Origin: Hydractinia symbiolongicarpus | Lineage: Eukaryota; Cnidaria; Hydrozoa; Anthoathecata; Hydractiniidae | Direction of reading: 5' to 3' | Assembly (NCBI RefSeq): GCF_029227915.1 | Contig: NC_079887.1 | Span: 20,149,650 to 20,213,649, forward strand | DNA length: 64,000 nucleotides | In this document: positions 58,481 to 64,000 of the stretch, one piece after another | How the letters are laid out: each line of letters opens with the position of its first letter | Position numbering within the stretch: the first letter of the stretch is position 1 | Made by a program: the position numbers and the translations under genes | The notes under the pieces: model-generated | Seen by the model: the letters and a program-made list of their open reading frames with translations, nothing else | The model's database searches: none | Told to the model about the DNA's origin: nothing

Positions 58481-59463
58481 CACCCTCCGGGGGTACCTGA
58501 ATATCTTCTGGAATAAGCATCAACTCTTCCGAGACGAAGCTGCGATCTGGACCATCCTTCAGATAGTATAAAACACGGCTACCTGCTACAATACGGTCCA
58601 ACCTATACATCTTTTTACTCCAGAAGGCGTCAGTGGCGCGTCGTCTCGCATCACCGTGCTCTTCCCCGTGCTGCAGAAGGTATAGGTACAATCCATCCTC
58701 AGGTAGGGGTTTCTCTTCAGGATATTCCTCGCTTTTCGCGAGTGGTACCTCCTCCATCTTAATTGCCTTGATAGGTTTCATTATGGTGGTCTTGGTATTT
58801 TTGAGGCTTTTGACGATAGTGTATAGGTGTTTGACCCATATACTACTAGTCTCGTCGGAAGCCAACTCTTGCGCATCTTGAGGCTCGAATAGCCTTTCAG
58901 CGAGGACTTTGTTGTAGCTTTCCACGAAGGCCGTGAATGTATGGTGATATTTCGTGGTAGCCCGTTTAATTTCCAAACCTTTGCCTTCTAGTAGCTTGGT
59001 TACATCAGATTTAAACTCGCTACCGTTGTCACACTGGAAGATTACTGGGTAGTGTAAAAGTCCTGCCTTGTAGATATCCTTGATCATCTCCGCATCCTCG
59101 ATGGCTTTCTTTGTGCGCGATGGCCTCGCTACTTTGTAACGTGAGGCTACATCAATGCCTGTCAGAATATACTTTTACGTACTACCATATAGCTTGTCAT
59201 TGGGCATATATAACAGATCGAACTGATGCATCTCGTTAGGCCTTATAATGGTGAAATGGGGGTAGTCTATACGCTTCGGACCCCGAATGTGTCTGAGCCA
59301 CGAGAGTTGCCTGGATAGCCAATGAGTTACCAGTTTTTTGGAGAGACCGCTCTCACCCGCAAGCAATAGCTTTCCGTCCGGTCCACAGATGTTCTGGGGT
59401 GAAGTAGATTTGGCTTAGCTTTCCGGCCTCTTCCTCCGTAACGATATGTGATGCTTTTGACAT
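58467..59463 (-). pseudogene. Polinton integrase (retrovirus-type, D,D-35-E)
   Basis: Inserts the element by strand transfer. The ATG at 59463 is preceded by TATAATAAAGAC. The N-terminal part (KLSQIYFTPEHLW) shifts frame near 59385, then AGESGLSKKLVTHWLSRQLS. Catalytic core: MHQFDLLYMP (first Asp), a TAA at 59177-59175 just after DKLYGST, ILTGIDVASRYKVARPSRT in the same frame, FQCDNGSEF (second Asp), and FVESYNKVLAERLF (Glu). Exactly 35 residues separate the second Asp and the Glu. The C-terminal half ends in an SH3-like segment (AGSRVLYYLKDGPDRSFVS, ELMLIPEDIQVPP). All catalytic residues persist, and the lesions are one frameshift and one stop, so decay is recent or slow here. Confidence 0.85.
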
Positions 59464-59523
59464 GTCTTTATTATACATGTTAAAAACGCGTTGTTACAGA
59501 TACTTATAAGCTACAAAGCCCAA

Positions 59524-59892
59524 CTAGGACAGGGAGCCAAGGACGAACATGAGTTCCCCATCTTGTTGTTGCTTGGAAGGGGTGTAAAAATCCTTCAATT
59601 GCGGGGCCTTCTTGTCCGAAGCGATATAGAATTGATACATATCGTCGTCCAATTCTCTCAGACTTTTGCCTGCCTTTATTTGCAGTTCACGTTGCTTATT
59701 AAACCAGTTCAATTTAGCCTGCCGTTTCCGTATCCACTCCGCCTGGGCTGCATTTAACTTTTTTATCGCACGGTAATGTCTTTTCCTCTCCGCTTCGCCC
59801 TGTCCCGCAAGTTTAGAAAATAGAAAATTCGTTCCGCTGAATGCTAGTGCGTTTATTGCGGCGCCCGCGATAATGACGGCCATAGTAGCCAT
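59524..59892 (-). CDS. Basic coiled-coil Polinton protein
   Basis: 122 codons, uninterrupted. An alanine-rich hydrophobic N-terminus (MATMAVIIAGAAINALAFSG) is followed by a long basic helix (AERKRHYRAIKKLNAAQAEW, IRKRQAKLNWFNKQRELQIK) and a short C-terminal region. It starts 11 bp after the capsid gene's stop on the same strand, and its ATG is preceded by GAAATAAAGAGAC. Such a hydrophobic start plus basic helix would suit a virion core or membrane-associated protein, but this is inference. It is one of two clearly intact genes in the element. Confidence 0.6.
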   Translation of the reverse strand: MATMAVIIAGAAINALAFSGTNFLFSKLAGQGEAERKRHYRAIKKLNAAQAEWIRKRQAKLNWFNKQRELQIKAGKSLRELDDDMYQFYIASDKKAPQLKDFYTPSKQQQDGELMFVLGSLS

Positions 59893-59903
59893 GTCTCTTT
59901 ATT

Positions 59904-61118
59904 TCAGTACTTCACACGGTCCAGTCTGCCGTCTGTAATATTCATCTGGGCGTCCTGTAACAGGCATATGTAACACCTAAAATCTCCAGTTCCATCTGCT
60001 TTCTTTGTGATATGTAACGTTATCCCATCGGATAGACGTTGCAGGGGCCTCCCGGAGCTATGTAAAATATCATCGGGGGAAGATCGAAAATCGATAAATA
60101 GCGCATATCTTTCGTTGAAGATTTGTCCTATAGTCACATTGGAGTCATGGGCACCGAAAATGTTTACAATTTGCTCCAAATGATCCTTTGGAAGCATTGC
60201 ATGCGAGTAGAGCTCATTGGGCTCTCCCTCAACGGTGATATTAATACCCTCAATTTAAGGATTGTAGAACATCTCATTGACACCGGCAGAGGGCTTCACT
60301 TTTCCAGTGTCTATGAAGAGCAGCAGGACGCCTTTCAAACTCTTCGAGGGGGCATCAATTTGTAAATGGTATCAGCCTTTTTCATAGTCACCACCTTCAT
60401 CCTCCAGATGCGTTCATAGGGTAGTGCCAATCTTGCATACCTTAACATCATGGCACTCGCGAGACCTTCATGAGAAATCTTGTCAAATTCAAGCTTGATA
60501 TTGGTAATCTTATACATGGCATCGACTGCCTTGGCCGCCGTGCTCCGAGGCTGCCGTACCTTCATCCTTGATTACGTCACTATATGGCGCGAAATGTATG
60601 GCAAATTGCGGCCTGTCGTGGAATCCCGCTGGGTAGAATGGGAGGTCCCTCGTCAGTTGAAACATCTTGACAAGGGGTATGCAAAAGGTGTTGCTATAGG
60701 CCGCCACGATGGCCTTCTCTTCATCGGTACCTACGTGATCGCTGGCTTTGATCCCCTCCAGGATAAGGTTGTTGTCCAGAGATCCCGGTACACAGCCAGG
60801 ATGTTATAGTCGCTAATATTCTGCACCTCTTTACTATTCAAAGTGATGCGTAGGTTTTTTACAAGGCTTTTGCATATATTGCTGACAATGGTACGTTTTG
60901 TATTTGTACCCGTCAGCCGTCAGTTCGAACAGAAGCTTGAGACTCCCCGGAATTATGACATCGTTTTGTGGCATGTTGGGGATATCGACGTAAAGGTCCT
61001 CGTTCTGGTTGATGGTTGATGGAGTATGCGATATTTTCACGCGTTGACGGCGTCCTTTCATACCCAGGAGCTGCTTGGTCTCCGCATAGGGATCCATTAA
61101 ATTTCCGTATATGCTCAT
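59904..61118 (-). pseudogene. Polinton major capsid protein, broken
   Basis: Double jelly-roll capsid protein that would build the virion shell. The ATG at 61118 is preceded by TATAATAAAAACA. The first piece, 61118-60834, has the family's N-terminal signature (NEDLYVDIPNMPQNDVIIPG, then SLKLLFEL). Middle pieces in other frames lie around 60890-60510 (TRDLPFYPAGFHDRPQ) and 60565-60335 (AMYKITNIKLEFDKISHEG). The last piece, 60365-59904, has an in-frame TAA at 60257-60255 and contains GDFRCYICLLQDAQMNITDG near the end. At least three frame breaks are needed to join them. The total span, about 400 codons, is in the range expected for this protein, so no large deletion is evident here. Confidence 0.75.
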
Positions 61119-61149
61119 TGTTTTTATTATAGGGGAAATGTTCTAATAA
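61119..61149. promoter_or_regulatory. 31-bp divergent promoter region
   Basis: Only 31 bp separate the minus-strand capsid start (61118) from a plus-strand gene start (61150). Towards the capsid gene it contains TATAATAAAAACA next to the ATG, and towards the other gene TTCTAATAA next to the ATG. Because no upstream 3' end lies here, these motifs cannot be poly(A) signals of a neighbour. Confidence 0.5.
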
Positions 61150-62272
61150 ATGGCCGATAATCCAGTATTTACACATGAAGATGATATTGGTAGAGATGAT
61201 AAGAGTGATAAGGACGATAGACCATCAACACAGCAACTCCCCGGAACATCGGGGACTTCAACGCCGGGACAACTATAGGGGTGCGGATATCACCATGGAA
61301 ATATATAAGAATAAAGGTGGCTTACGAAGCGCCGGATCCATTTTGAAAAAATTGGGAGTAGACATGGGTACTAAAAAGTTTACCAGCACACCCAACAAGG
61401 GAAGTAAGGCAGAGGCCCAGAAACTCATGCAAAAGGAAGAGCATATTAAAATGGATTCATTAGATGGTATTAGAAGTGCCGAGATTTTCGTAGACGAGTC
61501 CGAAAGACTTATTCAGGAAACTGCTTTGGGAGGGAATGTCGAAGGTCTTGACCAGCGTGAAATAAATGGGCTTCATCAGGCATCGCAAACTATCAGGAGC
61601 TTGCTGAAGGCATTGCGGGCGAGGCATGTCATATATGAGGACGAGATTAGAAAGGCGGGGATAAGTTGGAACAGCTTGAGGAACGAAAAAGATGGGGCCA
61701 GTGGAATCAAGACCGCATCGATGCAGAGATAAAGGAGGTGAAGGCGGACCTTGAAAAATGGATTGATTTAAAACAGACCGCCGAGTAATCGGTAAGGATA
61801 CAAAAGCAACAGATTTATAGCCAGCTGAGTGTCATCAAGGAAATGCTGATTAAAATTGCGGCGGATGACACGTCCCTGCTGGAGAAACTAAAGATCCTGT
61901 TCAAAGAGCAGGGTATAACCATAGCCAGTATAGTCTCTGCTATTGGACTGCTGATAAGCACTATTGTACTCTCCGTTACGGGAGGAAGTGCAGCGGCAGG
62001 TGCTGCCGGGGGAAGTGCCGCGGATAGGACCGGAAAAGGGTTCGTACAAAAACAACCTGAAATATCTACCGGGTAAAGCGGGTGTTGCATTACCCGGAGT
62101 CATCGGCACCATAGTCTCCTTCCTCCTGTGGGCAGCGGCAACAGTCGTTTGATATACTGCAAAACACCTGTATATGGCCATCGCGGCAGTAGCCGGCCTT
62201 GTTGTGCTAAATAGATACCAATTTTTTAAGCCATATAACGGCGATGATGATACCCACCCCTATAGTGATTAA
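61150..62272 (+). pseudogene. Probable virion membrane/minor capsid protein, broken
   Basis: The ATG at 61150 opens an acidic, disordered start (THEDDIGRDDKSDKDDRPST). After a frame change near 61270 it continues YRGADITMEIYKNKGGLRSA, then LGVDMGTKKFTSTPNKGSKA and QREINGLHQASQTIRSLLKA. After another near 61695 comes QDRIDAEIKEVKADLEKW, with a TAA near 61786. Then a hydrophobic stretch (ITIASIVSAIGLLISTIVLS), a glycine/alanine-rich linker, and a second (VALPGVIGTIVSFLLWAAAT). A TGA near 62150 and a last hydrophobic helix follow. The charged N-terminus plus C-terminal membrane helices fit the minor capsid protein group of Polintons. The C-terminal end overlaps the opposite gene. Confidence 0.55.
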
Positions 62273-63455
62273 TGCAGCCTTGGTATCCTCATGCTGGTTT
62301 TTTTGTGGTGGTTGTTCGGGTATGGTAGGCGTGGCATATTTGGGAGGTATGGATGGTATAGCCTGTATAGTATGATCGGTAGTATGTATGGGAGGCGTAA
62401 CAGGTGTGGTATGCCTGGTGGGTGGTTCAGCATCTGCCAAATATCTTATGGTATGCTTCGGAGGTGTAGGTGTATGGTATGTATAGGACGTGCGGCATGC
62501 CTCACGCTAGGTTTGTTATTCAAGTCAAGCCGGATACCAATGATTGCATTTGCAGGCGCTATTAAATATTGTTGTTGTACTCCACGATTTTTCCTATTCG
62601 CAGGTTTATATCTGAAGGTGACATGTATACGCCATGAATGACCGCAAAGTTTACAGGAGTTCTGGCATATTGCAACACCTTCTGAAATTCGGTGATATCA
62701 TGGCTTACAATCTCTTTACGTTGTACCATGGCCTCGAACTTCTGCAAAATAATCTGCCTTGCTGTGTAATTTAAGGCATCAGAGCTAATCAGGGATGCCC
62801 TGGGACCCCAGCAATAAGACAACGTAAACCCGGATACTTTTTGCTTAGCTTTGTCAACCCTTCAGATGTAAGGCCTTGGCTTGTCGGCATGATGAATTTG
62901 GCCCAATCCGCATCAACCTGTGGCCACCATCTACCATTCTTCAGCGATGACAATTTGTATAGACTATTAGAATCTGCACCATACTCACGGCATACCTGTG
63001 CATACCCGGAGGTGGAATAGGGTTTTTTATATTGAGAAAACCCATCGTCGTAGGGCATGGTTACCCTCATCCTTGCAAGAATACGACGCATGTGGTAGTA
63101 CACGTGGAATTTGAAGATAGAGTTTATAAGGGGTACGGAGCCTGTTTATAAGGGGTACGGAGCCTGTCATATGTTTGGCACATATGCCAAGAGCTGTTGT
63201 TGCACAATGGGTAGCGAAGTTAACCTGGATATTCCAATAGTCCAGCGCTTGCACTTTCCACCCCAGTTGAACAGGGTAGTCAAGGTATGTTGTTAGAACT
63301 TTGATGGCATATTTGGTAAACTCGGGGAATACCACAAAAATATGGGACTCTGTAGACACGTAGAGGTCCTGATGTTCCAAGTTGTTTACACCAAGTGGCC
63401 ATTCTCCCCTGTTACTTTTATAATTTGCCTTGGGATTGTATTGGTATATATTCAT
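62207..63455 (-). pseudogene. Polinton structural protein with Pro-rich tail and membrane anchor
   Basis: Four frames join into one protein of about 400 residues. 63455-63027 begins MNIYQYNPKANYKSNRGEWP and has YAIKVLTTYLDYPVQLGWKV. 63103-62789 carries PYDDGFSQYKKPYSTSGYAQ and LKNGRWWPQVDADWAKF. 62822-62562 has SDALNYTARQIILQKFEAMV and VYMSPSDINLRIGKIVEYN. 62440-62207 is a Pro/Thr-rich linker (TPVTPPIHTTDHT) with a C-terminal membrane helix (LITIGVGIIIAVIWL). Breaks lie near 63.07, 62.80 and 62.5 kb, and a 22-bp tandem duplication sits at 63123-63166. It is a conserved Polinton gene in my recollection, probably virion-associated; the exact role is uncertain. Confidence 0.55.
63123..63166. repeat. 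22-bp tandem duplication
   Basis: Two exact copies of a 22-bp unit (TTTATAAGGGGTACGGAGCC plus TG) inside the minus-strand structural gene. The unit is not a multiple of three, so the same DNA is read in two different frames (GSVPLIN and LRTPYKL). Confidence 0.9.
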
Positions 63456-63456
63456 T

Positions 63457-63474
63457 CTTTGTTTTAAAACAAAG
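63457..63474. promoter_or_regulatory. 18-bp palindrome between divergent genes
   Basis: CTTTGTTTTAAAACAAAG is a perfect palindrome, 1 bp from the minus-strand start at 63455 and 1 bp from the plus-strand start position at 63476. It could serve both genes as an operator- or promoter-like site. Confidence 0.45.
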
Positions 63475-63475
63475 G

Positions 63476-63889
63476 ATAAAACAACTGTACATCACCGATA
63501 TCGAAAAGCCTACGATATTTGAGGACTATCTGGGGCAGGACACTCGCATAGCCTTAAAATCCATCATTATTCGACCAGGATGGCTGAATTTGTATGGCGA
63601 TACAGAGTTTACTATACGTAAGGTGGAGCCTGACCAGAGGGTGACCCGGATCGAGATCCTGAGTGGCTTATACAGGATAGAGGATATTGCGACCATTGTG
63701 AACAGTCAGGCAGAGGATAAGATCAAACTTTTCGTACTTAAAAATGTCTACTGCAGGCTCCGTGTCAGTGATGGGTACTCGGTGGTGATGAATCGACAAT
63801 TACAAGAGCTGTTGGGGCTGCCCTATGACCCTGCAAAAAAGTATTATATGAAGGGCGACTACGATGCATATTATATGACCGATATTTAG
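63476..63889 (+). CDS. Probable Polinton capsid-associated protein
   Basis: Open for 137 codons: KQLYITDIEKPTIFEDYLGQ, TRIALKSIIIRPGWLNLYGD, a lysine-poor beta-rich middle (GLYRIEDIATIVNSQ), and SVVMNRQLQELLGLPYDP near the end. The position expected for the initiator holds ATA (63476-63478) rather than ATG. The open frame extends further upstream only through the gene's apparent promoter. Beta-rich composition and position suggest a penton or minor capsid protein, but I cannot show it. The frame ends with TAG at 63887-63889; the original protein may have been longer. Confidence 0.45.
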   Translation: MKQLYITDIEKPTIFEDYLGQDTRIALKSIIIRPGWLNLYGDTEFTIRKVEPDQRVTRIEILSGLYRIEDIATIVNSQAEDKIKLFVLKNVYCRLRVSDGYSVVMNRQLQELLGLPYDPAKKYYMKGDYDAYYMTDI

Positions 63890-63976
63890 CATAGGCTTAG
63901 ACTCGCTTGTCCGCAGTTGGATTAAGACGACTGCCTTTCGTTCACCAGCCTCACAATGCATTTGTTGATAGAATAA

Positions 63977-64000
63977 ATGAGCGATATAGCTAAGCTGTAC
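63977..64000 (+). CDS. Start of next Polinton gene, truncated by window
   Basis: ATG at 63977 preceded by TTGATAGAATAA, the same start context as other genes of the element. Only eight codons (MSDIAKLY) are visible. Confidence 0.3.

Larger units (their letters stand above)
52271..64000. mobile_element. Decayed Polinton/Maverick element, left part
   Basis: Polintons are large self-synthesising DNA elements that encode a protein-primed polymerase, an integrase and virion proteins. The diagnostic set is here: PolB with endonuclease VII-like module, packaging ATPase, retrovirus-type integrase, major capsid protein and several further element genes, densely packed on both strands. Composition is clearly GC-richer than the flanking genome. 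The left end is inferred at 52271, where AGTGTCTCTATAGCGGACAC begins a block of GTCCGC-TATAGAGAGG-like repeats. The preceding hexamer TAATAC would be one copy of the usual 6-bp target duplication. The right end is beyond 64000. Many genes carry stops and frameshifts. No maturation protease was recognised in the window. Confidence 0.85.

Noticed and set aside
61815-62181. Minus-strand open frames over the membrane protein
   Set aside because: They are antisense to a plus-strand gene with clear membrane helices and have no start motif.

Overview
The window looks like a nuclear contig of an animal, most likely a cnidarian and probably a hydrozoan. It is AT-rich, its genes have short exons and long introns with GT..AG borders, and it is crowded with transposon relics of types common in cnidarian genomes. 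The species cannot be named from the sequence.

Host genes. (1) 4061-14647, plus strand: the C-terminal half of nucleoporin Nup88, eight phase-consistent exons ending in a stop; the N-terminal exons were not found. (2) 15772-23547, plus: an unrecognised lysine/serine-rich, acidic-tailed protein of about 370 residues in two exons, split by a 6.7-kb phase-0 intron that is a nest of transposons. (3) 45055-41034, minus: a five-exon, 461-residue type I membrane protein with a signal peptide, an ILEI/FAM3-like domain, one membrane segment and a tyrosine-rich tail. (4) 35399-33589, minus: a broken alpha-kinase gene with a 466-bp MITE inserted in its coding sequence.

Repeats between and inside these genes: a TIR element at 261-1380 that encloses a coiled-coil exon; tandem Helitron-like units at about 3.0-3.8 and 21.2-22.1 kb; a 49-bp minisatellite and a Penelope-like retroelement in Nup88 introns; a SINE, a LINE 3' end, a TIR element and a dispersed repeat in the intron of gene 2; a broken DDE integrase at 32.2-33.4 kb; and a cluster of broken element-type ORFs at 37.0-39.6 kb.

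From about 52.27 kb to the right edge lies a decayed Polinton/Maverick (polintovirus-like) element. Its GC content and gene density differ visibly from the rest. It holds a protein-primed DNA polymerase B pseudogene with SAP-like and endonuclease VII-like modules but no catalytic palm, small membrane and zinc proteins, a packaging ATPase pseudogene lacking its Walker B region, a Bro-N protein, a retrovirus-type integrase with D,D-35-E, a coiled-coil protein, a broken major capsid protein and further probable virion proteins. Several genes are damaged by point stops and frameshifts, so this is a dead copy. Most recognisable starts in it share an AT-rich AATAAA-like motif within a few bases of the ATG, a candidate element-specific promoter signal, and perfect hairpins sit at several gene 3' ends. 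The right terminus lies outside the window.
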